Shown here in pieces: positions 11,832 to 24,314 of a stretch of 64,000 nucleotides of DNA. The stretch is from Drechmeria coniospora (lineage: Eukaryota > Ascomycota > Sordariomycetes > Hypocreales > Ophiocordycipitaceae). The notes below the pieces were generated by a model, which made no database searches, was not told the origin of the DNA, and saw nothing but the letters and a program-made list of their open reading frames with translations. Both the position numbers and the translations under genes were made by a program. Where the stretch lies: contig NC_054391.1 in assembly GCF_001625195.1 (NCBI RefSeq), forward strand, positions 7,761,157-7,825,156. Direction: 5' to 3'. The first letter of the stretch is position 1; each line of letters opens with the position of its first letter.

Positions 11832-12009
11832 TATATTGTATGTATATAGTGGCCAATAGTAGACTAGGATTACGTAATTGTATAGAGTACGATTACAGGA
11901 AGGATAAAAGTAGCCGCTTAGGGGCAGCCTCTTTTCCCTCCTTTCGTACTAAATTAAATACATTAAAAGAGATCTCTTATTACCAGTTTCCCCCAGAACC
12001 GAACTAACA
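11832..12009 (+). repeat. 3' LTR of Copia-1
   Basis: 178 bp, same length as the 5' LTR. It begins TATATTGTATG (TG to TA) and ends AACTAACA. Differences from the 5' copy are almost all C/T or G/A transitions. Confidence 0.85.
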
Positions 12010-15000
12010 AATTATTATACCTATTTATTTTTTAGTTTCTTACTATATAATTTATTATTAATTCCTTTACTACTTTTTATTATACTTACCTTTCTATTAT
12101 TATTATTCTTCCTTTATAAAGTAAGTTATTACTTTTTTATTAAGACTATTCTATATATTCTTTAGGCTATTAGTTAATAAGTTAGTATTAATAGGAACTA
12201 TTACTATTACTATTACTATTATACTTACTACTATAAATACTCTCCCTCCCCCCTTAGATATAGTTTAGGCCTATATTATAGGTATTATATTAATAAGTTA
12301 AACTACTATTATATCTTAGGTAAATTTTTAGTAAAAAGTAATTCCTTTAATAAGGAGTTTATACCTTTAGAGGAAGTATATAAAATATACTTCCTTTATA
12401 TTAATTACCTTATTACTAATAGCTATAATAACTATATATTAGGCTATAGTACTAATTATTATATATATATATATATATATACTAAATATATTTAGGTATT
12501 ATATTTATTTACTATATACCCTTAGCTATATTATACCCTATATAATTTTTATACTTATACTTAGTATAATATTTATATTTTAGTTAAGGTCTACCTTAAG
12601 ATTAAATTTATATTAGGTACCTATATTATTTTTTTACTTTAAATTTCTAGCCTTAGGTTAGATTTAGGCCTATACTTTAGCCTTAGCTAAAATAGAGCTT
12701 ACCCCTATATATTTTACTTATACTCTTACCCTTATACTAAGTATTATTTTTCCTCCTACTACCTTTAATAATAAGTATTATTTTTCCTCCTACTACCTTT
12801 AATAATAATAATAACCTAAACTATACCCTTATTCTTATTACTAATACTTTAATCCTATTTCGGATTAGTAGTTATTTTAGTACTATAGTAAGTATATAGC
12901 TTAGTATATTTACCTAAAGTATAACTTAAGCCCTAATAGGTATTTAAAGTAATATATATAGCCTTACTTACTATTAGTAGGTATAGGAAGGTATTAGTAC
13001 TAAATTAGTAATTACTTTAGCTAAAATATACTATTATATTTATAAATTATATAAGTTTTATATAAGTAACGTTTCCTTATTATATTATTTTACTTCCTTT
13101 ACTCTTTATATTACCTATAATAATAATAAGTTATACTTATTTTATATAAATAATATATTCCTATTATACTATTCTATTACCTTTACCCCCTATATTACTT
13201 AGTACTTTAATTTTCCCTCCTTAATCCTATTTTACCCTTACCTAAGTACTATAATAAATAGTTTTAAGACCTTCCCTAAGGAGAATACTAAGGAGGATAG
13301 AAGTAAAAACAAAAATAAAAAGAGCTTAAAGGAGTTTAATAAATTTAAGTAATATAATTAGTATATATCTATATCCTAAGGTAGTTATAGTAGTAGTTTA
13401 CTTATAGTAATATTAGATTAGGTTCTTATTAGGGCTACTTTAGGATTAATATTTTCCTTTAATCTAATTAAATTTTTATATTTTATTTTATAGCTTACTT
13501 ATACTTTACTATTTATATAAGGATCTCCTTATTATTATATAAATTCCTTTAGGGCTTTTATTTATATAAGGGCCTTTATTAGTTTTTAGGTTAGTTATTT
13601 ATAACTTAACTACTTTATAAGGGTATTATATTATTCCCTTTAGCTTTAGGTTCCCCTTATTACTAAAATATATTTAACTTAATATTTCTTTTATGAGGTA
13701 TTATTTTTATCTTAAATTAATAATAGGCTTAGCTTTAAATCCTATACTATTTAATTAAGTAAGGGGTTATTTACTACCCTTTTAAATAGGTTAATATAAA
13801 AGGTAAGGTATAAGCCCTTATAAAAATTTAGTATTACTATAAATAGTATTAGTACTATTAGTACTATAAACTTAAAAGCTATTAAGTTTACCTTTTTATA
13901 TAGCCTATTAGTTTTAATATATTTAAGGCTAAGCTAAACCTTATTACCTACCTAAAACTTTTCCGCTAAGTAACCCAAAGCTATTACTAATTTATATAAG
14001 TATTATTATATAAAGGTAATAACTACTTATATAATTTTTATTTCTTTCCTTAAGTATTATAGAAAAGTAATTACTTTCCCTTTTAGTATTATTATACTTA
14101 CTTAATTATTCTTTACCCTAAGTATTATATTAATTTTATAGCTTAGTAATAGCTTATTTAGGCTAACTCTTATAACTAAAAACTCCCTATTATTTAGGGT
14201 AAGTTAATAGATAGTTAGGGAGGTTAGTTAGTTAAATTACTTAAATATAATTAAGATCTATAGGGTAACTTACATTTTTTAATTTACCCTTTTAGTACCT
14301 TTATCTATTTAAGGGTAGTATAAAGTTAATAAGAGTTATTCTATATCTATAAGGGAGTATAAGGATATTTAGAACTTATTAAGTTAGTTTTTTTCTTAGT
14401 CCATTATAATTTAAGTAGGAAAACCCTTAAATTATTATTAATATATTTTAAACTATTTTATATAAGCCTTTATACTTATTATAGTTATTACCTTTAGTTA
14501 AATAAACTTAAAGAGGTAGTTTATAATAATTATTAAAAACTAAGGGTCCTTATTATATTATATTAATAGATTAATTATAAAGTTAATTAATATTTACTTT
14601 TAATATTAGTTTAGTAAAAGGATTAATTATAAAAGTCCTTATTTTTATAAATAGCTTTTATAGCTTTAGTAATAATACTAATTCTAAATATACTATACTA
14701 TTTTAGTAAAAGTCTTATTAAAGTATTTAAAATATTTTATTTTAACTAAGGTAACTTAATATAAGTAATTTATATACCTATTATATTATTTATATTATAA
14801 GTAGTTTTTAGGCTAGTAACTATAGGTATTCCCTATATTATATTATACTATAGGTATTAATAGTATAGTTAGCTATTTATTTTTTAATTATACTTTTACT
14901 AGGAAATTTTATATACTTATTATAACTACTTATTATTAAACTTTATATATTATATTATTTTATAATTCTTAATTCTATAATTCCTATAGGTAGGGTTTTT

Positions 15001-15237
15001 AAAAAAATAGTTAACTAATTAGTATATCCTATAGAAATAGTATTTTCTTTTTAGTTTATTTTTATATTACTAAAAGTAATTAGAATATATTAATAGCTTT
15101 TTATTATTTTTTTATTTTTAAACTAACCTAGCCTATATTTATATTTATAGCTATTATATCTTAAGCGCTTAGTACTTTATAGTTAGCTTAGGCCTAATCT
15201 ATCCTTATATTTATAATTACTATATTTTAGGTAGTCC
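12010..15237 (-). mobile_element. Chromovirus X6, 3' part (integrase to 3' non-coding region), heavily RIP-mutated
   Basis: Minus-strand copy of the Ty3/gypsy family described at 42389-49994, from near the start of its integrase region (at 15237) to its 3' non-coding region (at 12010, continuing at 4617-4766). CpA and TpG are almost absent. It forms the left arm of a near-perfect inverted repeat with 15238-18520. It contains the family's antisense frame (here on plus, about 12230-13400), including the segment NSFNKEFIPLEEVYKIY. Confidence 0.75.
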
Positions 15238-17846
15238 TAATACCTAGGATATAGAAATTATAAATATAGGAATAAACTAAGCCTAGCCTGGCTATAAAGT
15301 ACTAAGCGCCTAAGATATAATAGCTATAGATATAAGAGTAAACTAGGCCTATCTAGAGATAAAAGGAGGATAAGGAGCTATTAATATATTCTAATTACTC
15401 CTAGTAGTATAGGAATAGATAGGAAGGGAGATACTATTTCTATAGGATATACTAACCGACCGACTACTCTTTTTAGAACCCTACCTATAGGAATTATAGG
15501 ATTAAGTATTATAAAATAATATAATATATAAAGCTTAACAATAAGTAGTTATAATAGGTATATAGAAATTCTTAATAAAAGTAAAGACAAAAGAATAAAT
15601 AGCTAATTATACTATTAGTACCTATAGTATAATATACTATAGGGAATACCTATAGTTACTAGCTTAGGAACTACTAATAATATAAATAATATAATAAGTA
15701 TATAAATTACCTATATTAGGCTACCTTAGTCGAAATAGAATATTCTAAATACTTTAGTAGGACTTTTACTAAAATAGTATATTATAAAATATAGTACGGT
15801 ATATTTAGAATTACTACTACTACTAAAGCTATAAGAGCTATTTATAGAAATAGGAACTCCTATAATTAATCCCCTTACTAAATTATTATTAAAAGTAAAT
15901 ATTAATTAACTTTATAACCGACCTATTAGTATAAAACGATAAGGACCCCTAATTCTTAATAGTTATTACAAACTACCTTTCTAAATTTATTTAACTAAAG
16001 GCAATAACTATAATAAGTATAAAGGCTTATATAAAACGGTTTAAGACCTATTAGTAGTAATTTAGGGGTTTTCCTACTTAAATTATAATAGATTAGGGAT
16101 TAGACTAACTTAGTAAGTTCTAGATATCCTTATGCTCCCTTATTAATATAGAATAACTTTTATTAACTTTATACTACCTTTAGACGGATAGGGGTATTAA
16201 AAGGGTAAATTAGGAAATTTAAGCTACCCTATAGATTTTAATCTTATTTAAGTAATTTAACTAGCCGGCCTACCTAACTACCTACTAGCTTACCCTAAAT
16301 AATAAGGAGTCTTTAGTTATGGGAGTTAGCCTAAATAAGCTATTATTAGACTATAAAATTAGTATAATACCTAAGGTAAAGGATAACTAGGTAAGTATAA
16401 TAATACTAAAAGGGAGGGCTATTGCTTTCCTATAATACCTAAGGGAAGGAATAGAAATTATATAAATAGCTATTACCTTTATATAATAATACTTATATAA
16501 GTTAGTAGTAGCTTTAGGTTATTTAGTAGAAAAGTTCTAGGTAGGTAATAAGGTCTAGCTTAGCCTTAGATATATTAAAACTAATAGGCTATATAGGAAG
16601 CTAAACTAAGTAGCTTTTAAGTTTATAGTACTAGTAGTACTAATACTACTTATAGTAATACTAAATATTCCTTAGGGCTTATACTCTACCTTTTATATAA
16701 ACCTTATTAAAAGGGTAGTAAATAACCCCTTACCTAGTTAGGTAGTATAGGATTTAAAGCTAGGCCTACTATTAGTTTAAGATAAGGATAGTACCTTATA
16801 AAAGGAATACTAAGTTAAATATATTCTTATAATAAGAGGGGCCTAAGGCTAAAGGGAATAATATAATGCTTTTATAAAATAGCTAGATTATAAATAACTA
16901 ACCTAAGAACTAATAGAGGCCCTAGTATAAACGGAAGCCCTAAAGGAATTTATATAGCAATAGGGAGATTCCTATATAAACAGTAAGGTATAGGTAAACT
17001 ATAAAATAAAATATAAAATTTTAAATATACTAAAGGAAAAAACTAACCCTAAAGCGCCTTTAATAAGGGCCTAACCTAATACTACTATAAATATATACTA
17101 GCTGTATTACTTAAACTTATTAGTTTTTGTATTTTTTTTACTTTTATCCTTTTTAATATTCTCTTTAGGGAGGATCTTAAAACTATTTATTATAGTACTT
17201 AGGTAGGGGCAGAATATAACTAAGGGGGGTAGGGGTAAGGGTATAAAATAAAGGTACTAAGTAATATAGGTAATATAAGGAGTAAATGCATTAGGGTAAT
17301 ATAATAAAGTTATATTATCTATATAGAATAAGTATAACCTACTACTATTATAGGTAATATAGGGAGTAAAGGGGGCGGAATAGTACAATAAGGAGGAACT
17401 ATTTATATAAGACTTATATAACTTATAGATATTATAGTATATTTTAGCTAAGGTAGCTATTAATTTAATACTAATACCCTCCTATACCTACTAATAGTAG
17501 GTAAGACTATATATATTACTCTAAATACCTATTAGGGCCTAGGCTATACCTTAAGTAAATACGCTAAGCTATATATTTAGTATACTACTAAAATGACTAC
17601 TAGCTTGAATTAGGGTTAAGGTATTAGCAGTAAGGATAAGGGTATAGTTTGGGTTGTTATTATTAATAGTAGTAGGGGGGGAGATAATACTTAGTATAGG
17701 GGTAAGGGTATAGGTAGAATATATAGGGGTAAGCTCTATTTCGGCTAGAGCTAGGGTGTAAGCCTAAACCCAGCCTAGGGCTAGAAATTTAAGTAAGAAA
17801 ATAGTATAAGTACTTAGTATAGTTCTAACCTTAGGGCAGGCCTTAA

Positions 17847-18212
17847 CTAGAATAAAGACATTACGCTAGGTATAAGTATAAAGGTTATATAGGGCGCAAT
17901 ATAGCTAAGGGTATATAGTAAATAAATATAGTACCTAAATACATTTAGTATATATATATATATATATATATAGCAACTAGTACTATAGCCCGGTATATAG
18001 TTATTACAGCTATTAGTAATAAGGTAATTAATGCAAGGGAGGTATATTTTATATACTTCCTCTAAAGGTATAAACTCCTTATTAAAGGAATTACCCTCTA
18101 CTAAGTATTTACTTAGGGTATAGTAATAGTCCGACTTATTAGTATAATAGCCGTAATGCAAGCCTAAACTATATTTAAGGGGGGGGGGGGGGGAGTACCT
18201 ATAGTAGTACAT
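17847..18212 (-). other. Antisense open frame in the chromovirus 3' region (121 codons)
   Basis: A 121-codon frame on the strand opposite to element X5, between chromodomain and 3' LTR. The predicted product is Tyr/Ile-rich, with YTLSKYLVEGNSFNKEFIP and EEVYKIYLPCINYLITNSCN. The same peptide is readable, partly broken, in X2 (48886-49083), X6 (about 12290-12500) and X3 (about 53740-53960). I do not recognise it. In RIP-mutated DNA an open frame can survive by chance, so coding is unproven. Confidence 0.3.
18179..18193. repeat. Poly-G run
   Basis: About 15 consecutive G in otherwise A+T-rich chromovirus DNA. The corresponding place has about 9 G in X2 (49131) and a C run in X6 (near 12250), so it is a length-variable homopolymer of the family. 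Confidence 0.8.
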
Positions 18213-18881
18213 ATAATAATAATAGTAATAGTAACGAAAAGGTAAATAAGTCCTCTATAAGGGAGGAGTAATAGTAATAAGAGTAGGATTAATAGTTCCT
18301 ATTATTATTAGCTTATTAACTAATAGCCTAAAGAATATATAGAATAACCCTAATATAGAAGCAGTAACCTACCTTATAGGGGAGGAATAATAGTAATAAA
18401 GGAGTAAGTATAATAGGAGGTAGTAAAGAAGTTAATAATAAATTATATAGTAAGAAGCTAAAAAATAAATAGGTATAATAGTTAAAGGAAAAAGGAATAA
18501 TAAAGTACAATAGGAAGGAAACAAAAAGAGTAATATAAAGGGAGTAGTAGTAGTAAGGGGGAAAAGTAAGGTAATACTAAGTACCTTAGGTACCTAGGGA
18601 ATACCTAAGGAGGGAATAAAGTAAGGTAGAATTAGTTACCTTAAGCATTCGGTAAATACCTAGGGAGGGGCTAAGGCAGGGTAGAGTTAGTTACTCTAAG
18701 CAACTAATAAGCTTCCGATAAGGGATAATATAGGGAGTAGGCTATATATACTTAGTACCTAATAAATACCTAAAAAGAATTTTTTAAGGGGGAGCTATAG
18801 ATTGGGAAGCCAACCTAAGGAAGAATAAGTTAGCTATAGCTATAGCTAGACTTTACTTTAAACAGGTAGAGTAAGACAGTA

Positions 18882-19052
18882 TATTATAGTATTAGGCTTA
18901 GCCTAATATAGGAGAACGGAGGGAACTAAGGAACCTACTAAAAGGAATGCATATAACTAAAGCCCTAATTGCTAAGTAGTTTTCCTATCCTTTAAGTCTT
19001 TTAATAAATATTATTAAGAGTCCTAGAGCAGTTGCCTAGTAACTCCGTAATA
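18882..19052 (+). repeat. 3' LTR of chromovirus X5 (family A)
   Basis: 171 bp, starts TATTATAGTATTAGGCTTAGCC (TG to TA) and ends AACTCCGTAATA. Same length and ends as the LTRs of X1, X2 and X3. Confidence 0.85.
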
Positions 19053-20789
19053 TTTAGTTACTTATTGCTTTAATTATAAAGGTTTAATTTATTATATTTA
19101 GAGTAACCCTTTAGTATTTTATTTATAGTAAACTTAGTATAGTATTTTAATTTAAGCTTAAGATAATATATAGGAATACTAGGCTTTTTTAGCTATTTAT
19201 ATTAATTATTATATAAACTATATTAGTTATTATAGAGTAGGTAAGGGTATTACCTATATTTTATTAAGATATTATAATAGCTATTTAAAGTAACTATTTT
19301 ATTAAAAAAGAAATAAGCTTAAGTTATAAGTATTAGGCTATCCTTTTACTAATAGCCCTATAATAATTATAGTTATTATTAATTTAAATATTAAGGAATC
19401 TTATAAATTTTATAAATATAGTAATAAGAAAAAGTAATTTATTTATTCTTAATATAATCTTTTTAAACTTAGTTTTTTAATTCCCTTAGTTCCTTATAAT
19501 TTATTTACCTATAAACCCTTTATACCTTTAAGTAAGATATAGCTTAAAAGTATTTTATTTTATTTTTTTCTTTAGTTTTTAGTTCCTTACTAATATACTT
19601 TTTCCCTTAAGTACTTTAAATACTTATCCTTAATATATATAGAATTATAGCTTATTATAGGTATTATTAAATATAATAATCTTTCTTCTTATAGTAAATA
19701 TATATACTAATTACTTTATATTTATTTCTTTCTTCCTATATAACCTATTTTACTTACTATTAGGGCTTACCTTAGCCTTAGTTTATTTTTATTATTAGCT
19801 TAATTATAATTACTTTAGGCCTAACTATAGCCCTAAAGCTTATTATATTAACCCTTAATATTAGGGTATTATTATTCTTATTAGGTTAGAAGGTTACTTT
19901 AGCTATCCCCTAACTAAGCCTACTTTAGTTCTTAATTTTATCCTTTATATATTATAATTTTATTTTAAATATAATTTATTTATATATATTAACTACCTTA
20001 TTATAGTTATTTATTATAGTTCTCTACTAAAAATTATAATCCTTTATTCTTTTAGTTAGCCTAATATAAAGCTTTATAAATTTTACTTTATTAAATTAAT
20101 ATATTCCTTTTACTAATATAAGCTTTTAACAGTATATAAAGAATACTAAGAATAGTTTTAATATTTTTTACTTAATAGTCTTTAGTTTAATAACTACTAA
20201 TTACTAATAGTAGGGGTTACTATAAGCTAATTTAAGGTATACTAAGAATTAAAATAAGTTATAACTAATATAGGTACCTTTCTTAAAGTATATTATAACT
20301 TATTATTAAACTTTAGCTAAAAGGTTTTACTAAATTAAGGTCTATTAGTCCTATGTAAACTTAATAAAGTTCTTATTTACCTAAAGCTTATAGTTTATAT
20401 AGAACTTTTAGGCTATAAAGGTACTTTTATTACTATTATATAAGTCCCTAACTAAAATTAGTTTATATTTAATATAACCCTATAGTATATTTACCTTATT
20501 CTTAGTTTATTCCTACTAAGAGTTAATTATTAATATATTTATTAGCTAGACTAATAAGTACCCTAAGTCCTACTATACTTATTACTATTTATTTTTCTAT
20601 AGGGCTAAGATTTATATAAAATATATTTCTATTTAAGTATATATTTAGTTAAACTCTATATAGACTTTTACTATAAAGTCCTTTATAACTTACTAAAGGT
20701 TAGTTTCTTTAGGCTTTCTTATATTTATTTTAACTTATAATAGTTAGGCTTTTCCTTCCCTATAATTAGTATAAGTAAAGTTTCTTAAA
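19053..20789 (-). mobile_element. Chromovirus X6, 5' part (gag region)
   Basis: Minus-strand counterpart of 42561-44300 in X2: leader and gag up to the point where X5 was inserted. It ends at the 5' LTR 20790-20960. Reverse transcriptase and RNase H, which should lie between this part and 12010-15237, are missing. Confidence 0.7.
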
Positions 20790-20960
20790 TATTATAGAGT
20801 TACTAAATAACTACTTTAGGGCTCTTAATAATATTTATTAAAAGACTTAAAGGAGGGAAAACTACTTAGTAACTAGAACTTCTAGTTATATATATTCTTC
20901 CTAGTAGGTCCCTTAGTTCCCTTTATTCTCCTATATTGGGCTAAGCCTAATACTATAATA
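20790..20960 (-). repeat. 5' LTR of chromovirus X6 (family A)
   Basis: 171 bp, TATTATAGAGTTACTAAATAAC...CTAATACTATAATA, the fully RIP-mutated form of the A repeat at 39723. Confidence 0.8.
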
Positions 20961-22576
20961 GTTAATACTATAGTACTTTATTTATAATAGGCTTAGTATT
21001 ATATTTTAACTAAGGCTTAATACTATATATAGTATTACCAAAGACTTTTAGCTATTTATATTAAGTATAACTTATATTATATATAAGATATATAGGTATA
21101 CCTTTATTAAGCAATTTTAGTAATATATTACTACTATTACTATTTTTAACTAATACTATACTAATAATAGGATAAGCTTAAGGTATAAACTTTAGGCTAT
21201 ATATTTACTAATTCTACTATAATAATTATATCTATAATTAATTTAAATATTTAAGAAATAGGTAGAATTTATAAGTATTAAAATAAGGAATAATAGTCTA
21301 TTTAACTATACCTTAATATTTTAAAATTACTTCCTTTAATATTTAGTTCGTTTACTTTAGTCCTTATTTATATTATCTTACCCCTATATAAGATTTAGCT
21401 TAGGGGTACTTTATTTTTTAAAAAATTTATTTAAGGATTTCTTTTATATATTTTCCCTTTTTATATTTACTTAGTATATGAATAAAGTATATACTAATTA
21501 TACTATAGGCTATATTTTATAATCCTTAATAAAGTACTACTTAAATCTATAGTATAAATAAGTACTTTCTTCCTTATATATATTAATTATACTATAGGAG
21601 ACTTATGGTATATACTAACCTAATAACTACCTTAAGTTAGTTTGTATTCCTTAAGTTACTAAGTAATAATACCCTATAGTTACTATATTAATTCCTATTT
21701 TTTATATATTACTATTCTTATTTATTATAAATTTTATTAGGGCTATTATATAGCTATTATAGTACTTTTAGTATTTCTCTTTTAAGTAGTATAATTAAAT
21801 ATTTACTATAATACTATAGTATATAGTAATAGCTACCTTATAGCTATCTTATAAAATATTATACCTAATACTACTATTCTATATAGTCTTATTAAGTATA
21901 TAATATAGCTTAGTAAATTTAATTTCGGTAGGTTAATTTATTCTCCTAGCTAAAACTAATTTTTATTTAAAGTATATATAGAATAAAGTAAATACCTTAT
22001 TACTTACTTACTTTAGTTATTTAAGCTTAGTTTATACTATTTCTATTTAATAAGGGGTAGTAAAAATAAATTAAAGGTAAGCTAAAAACTATAGTAAGTT
22101 ATATTAATATAATAGCCCTACTTTAAAGAAAGCTATAATATAAAACTAACTCTTAGGCACTAAGTACTACTAAGTAAATATTTATTAGTCCTTATTAGTA
22201 TTAATAAACATATAGTTAGTCACTAACTTATAGGCTATAAGTATCTTTTAGGCTATAAATATAGACTTATCTCTATTATATAATACCCCTATTAGTATTA
22301 GTTTATATTAGACTTAGGGGAGTATTACTAGGCTATTAATAGTTAGGAGCGTTTATACTAATCCTAGTATAATACTAGACTACGCCTTTCGGAATGCTTA
22401 GTACTATACTACTATAGTAACTTATTAGTATAACTACTAAATCTCTATAAACTAATTAGGTAATAGTTAACTAGTAGTAGTATTTTATTTACTAAGTAGT
22501 ATATTATTATCCTATTAATTTATTGTTTAATAGTATATAGCCTACTACTTACTGTAATAAAGGGAGATTTCTTAAA
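20961..22576. other. RIP-mutated repeat DNA, not assigned
   Basis: 1.6 kb of A+T-rich sequence with CpA/TpG depletion like its neighbours but without clear similarity to X, Z or Copia-1. No open frame of useful length. The CpA loss implies a former duplicated element, perhaps a DNA transposon, but no transposase motif is visible. Confidence 0.4.
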
Positions 22577-22777
22577 TATTATAGAGTTACTAGTACTATT
22601 AGTATTTAATAGTCGGAAATAGTAATTAAGAAATCTATAGAACGCCAACTTAAAGTACTAGGTATTAGAGTACTTATACTCTAATACCTACTTAGTTATG
22701 GGATATAAGTTATATATAGTAGTACGTAACTCTATCCTAAGATATAGTTCTATTAGGTAAAGCCTAATATTATAATA
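22577..22777 (-). mobile_element. Solo LTR-like element, family C
   Basis: 201 bp matching 50506-50706 in reverse orientation, same length. It contains an inverted TTAGAGTACTTATACTCTAA core and a TTAGGTAAAGCCTAA hairpin. C shares end sequences with family A. The flanking duplication is no longer readable. Confidence 0.7.
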
Positions 22778-22859
22778 TAAACTTACTATTATATTTAATT
22801 TTTTAAGTAGAAATTAAGCTAATTTACTTATACTACTATAGTATAGTTATACAAAAGAA

Positions 22860-23012
22860 ATCTCAAAGTCTTATAAGTAAATATAAGGTATAGTACCTAT
22901 ACTAAGTATAAATACTAATAGATCTTTTAATAATTTAACTATTTAGTCTAATAATTAACTAGTCTATTATCTATATAGGTATACCTCCCTATATATATTA
23001 TATAAAATTTAT
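22860..23012 (+). repeat. Degenerate copy of repeat family D
   Basis: Aligns with 23855-23986: TAGTACCTATACTAAGTATAAATACT is the mutated form of its hairpin, followed by a region ending CCTCCCTATATATATTATA. All differences look like C-to-T or G-to-A changes. Confidence 0.5.
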
Positions 23013-23084
23013 ATAAACCCGTACTATAAAATCCTTTATATTTTACTAAAAGTTAATTTCCTTAGCTTTTTATTTTTTATTCTT

Positions 23085-23260
23085 TATTATAGTATATCGG
23101 GCTTAGCCCAATATAAGATATAAGATAGAGGGACTAATAGACCTACTAAAAGAATATATATAAACTAAAAGCCCTAACTATTAAGTAGTTTTCCTTTCTT
23201 TAAGTCTTTTAATAAATATTATTAAGAGTCTTAAAGTAATTACCTAGTAACTTCGTTATA
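23085..23260 (+). mobile_element. Solo LTR, family A (variant A')
   Basis: 176 bp in LTR orientation with the hairpin TCGGGCTTAGCCCAA near its start and the variant segment GATATAAGATAGAGGGACTA. Flanked by the duplication TTCTT (23080-23084 and 23261-23265). Confidence 0.75.
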
Positions 23261-23321
23261 TTCTTACTTAAAATAATTAAGCCTAACCCCTTTTCTAACT
23301 AGTATAAATTACGTCTTTAAA

Positions 23322-23495
23322 TATTATAGAATTACTAAATAGTTACTTTAGGAATTTTAATAAAGTATATTAAAGACTTAAAGAGAAAAGTACTATTTAT
23401 TTATTTGTACTTCCTTTATAAATATATTCTTTAGGTAAGTATATTATTTTCTTTATTTTATATTATTTAGTTAGGCTTAGCCTAATATTATAATA
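23322..23495 (-). mobile_element. Solo LTR, family A, strongly degraded
   Basis: About 174 bp beginning TATTATAGAATTACTAAATAG and ending GCCTAATATTATAATA. Recognisable mainly by its ends and the AGACTTAAAG block. Confidence 0.5.
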
Positions 23496-23780
23496 GTCTG
23501 TATAGTATACTCCTACTACCCTACTTTATATATATAAACTATAAAAGCTATTCTAAAAGCTAAGGCCCTAAAAAGGCAATCGGATAAGAACTACAATCTA
23601 TTATAAATACCTTAATAATTATACAACCTTTAGAGCCTTATTGTAAAGATATATACGCCTGGCTGTATTAACTATATAGTACAATAGTTATTTTCTAAAG
23701 TAAGCTAGGCCCTTAATACTTAAAACAGTAACCTTATAATAGCCTAAGCTATAATTTAATAATTGGAATATTAAGTCAAT

Positions 23781-23986
23781 TGTTACGGACTAATCCTAGT
23801 AGGGTATAAGTAGTAGTTATACTATTTGTAAGGCGCGCTACAGGCGTGTAGGCCTTATAAGCGAATGTGAGGTGCAGTACCCGCACTAAGTGCGGATACT
23901 GGCGGATCTTTTGACAGTTTGGCCATTTGGTCGAACGGTTAACTGGTCTATTGTCCATATGGGCACACCTCCCCATATGTGTTACA
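23781..23986 (+). repeat. Repeat family D, GC-rich copy (possible solo LTR)
   Basis: 206 bp, TGTTACGG...GTGTTACA, with a strong hairpin CCGCACTAAGTGCGG and a second inverted ATATG pair near the 3' end. Little mutated compared with copies at 22860, 39940 and 40385. Target duplication not seen (TCAAT against CTATT), so its ends are uncertain. Open frames across 23776-24129 are incidental. Confidence 0.45.
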
Positions 23987-24314
23987 CTATTAGCCGTTGT
24001 ACTATACGGCGCCCCCTTATTGCATCTAGCAAAAGGGTACGTATTAATAAAGCTAACGCTTTATTATTTAGCTATACTATAGGGGCTATTGCTGCTCTTC
24101 TTAAACTATTGTACCTAGGCAAAGCCTAAGACTATAATATTAATTGACTTAAGCCTCAAAGGAAGCAAAAAGTAACCCATACCCCTAATAGGCGCTTAAT
24201 ATAAATCGATAAGATTATTAAGACCTAATAATAGTACAAATACGTGTTTAATATAATACTAACTGCAGCTAACTTCTAGTTATAGATTTAAGAATATTTG
24301 CTTTAAATAGCAGC

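Larger units (their letters stand above)
4767..12009 (+). mobile_element. Copia-1, complete Ty1/copia retrotransposon, RIP-damaged
   Basis: A full-length 7.2-kb element with two 178-bp LTRs (4767-4944 and 11832-12009), flanked by a 5-6 bp duplication (A)ATTAT and inserted into chromovirus X6. In order on plus it contains: a solo LTR of family Z (4953-5689), gag (about 6190-8110), protease with a visible Asp-Thr-Gly-Ala (8289-8300), integrase (about 8860-9940, split by a B insertion), reverse transcriptase and RNase H (about 10240-11815). The order PR-IN-RT-RH is diagnostic for Ty1/copia. Numerous TAG codons replace CAG, but CpA is still common, so RIP was lighter here than in the surrounding chromovirus. 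No intact polyprotein frame remains. Confidence 0.85.
15238..19052 (+). mobile_element. Chromovirus X5, 3' part with 3' LTR, heavily RIP-mutated
   Basis: Plus-strand copy of the same chromovirus, lacking gag, protease and reverse transcriptase. It starts at the family position where X6 stops (compare 45995-46030 in X2) and runs through integrase, chromodomain remnant and 3' region to a 171-bp 3' LTR (18882-19052). After it, X6 sequence resumes on the minus strand, so X5 was inserted in X6 and the centre of the structure was later lost. Confidence 0.75.

Noticed and set aside
23776..24129. Open frames on both strands over a GC-rich patch
   Set aside because: They coincide with repeat D and its flank; the composition reflects a less mutated repeat, not coding.
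1..24300. A+T-rich blocks as a centromere
   Set aside because: The composition fits, and fungal regional centromeres are built of RIP-mutated repeats, but the interruption by a 12.5-kb active gene island with histone genes argues against it. Only chromatin data could decide.
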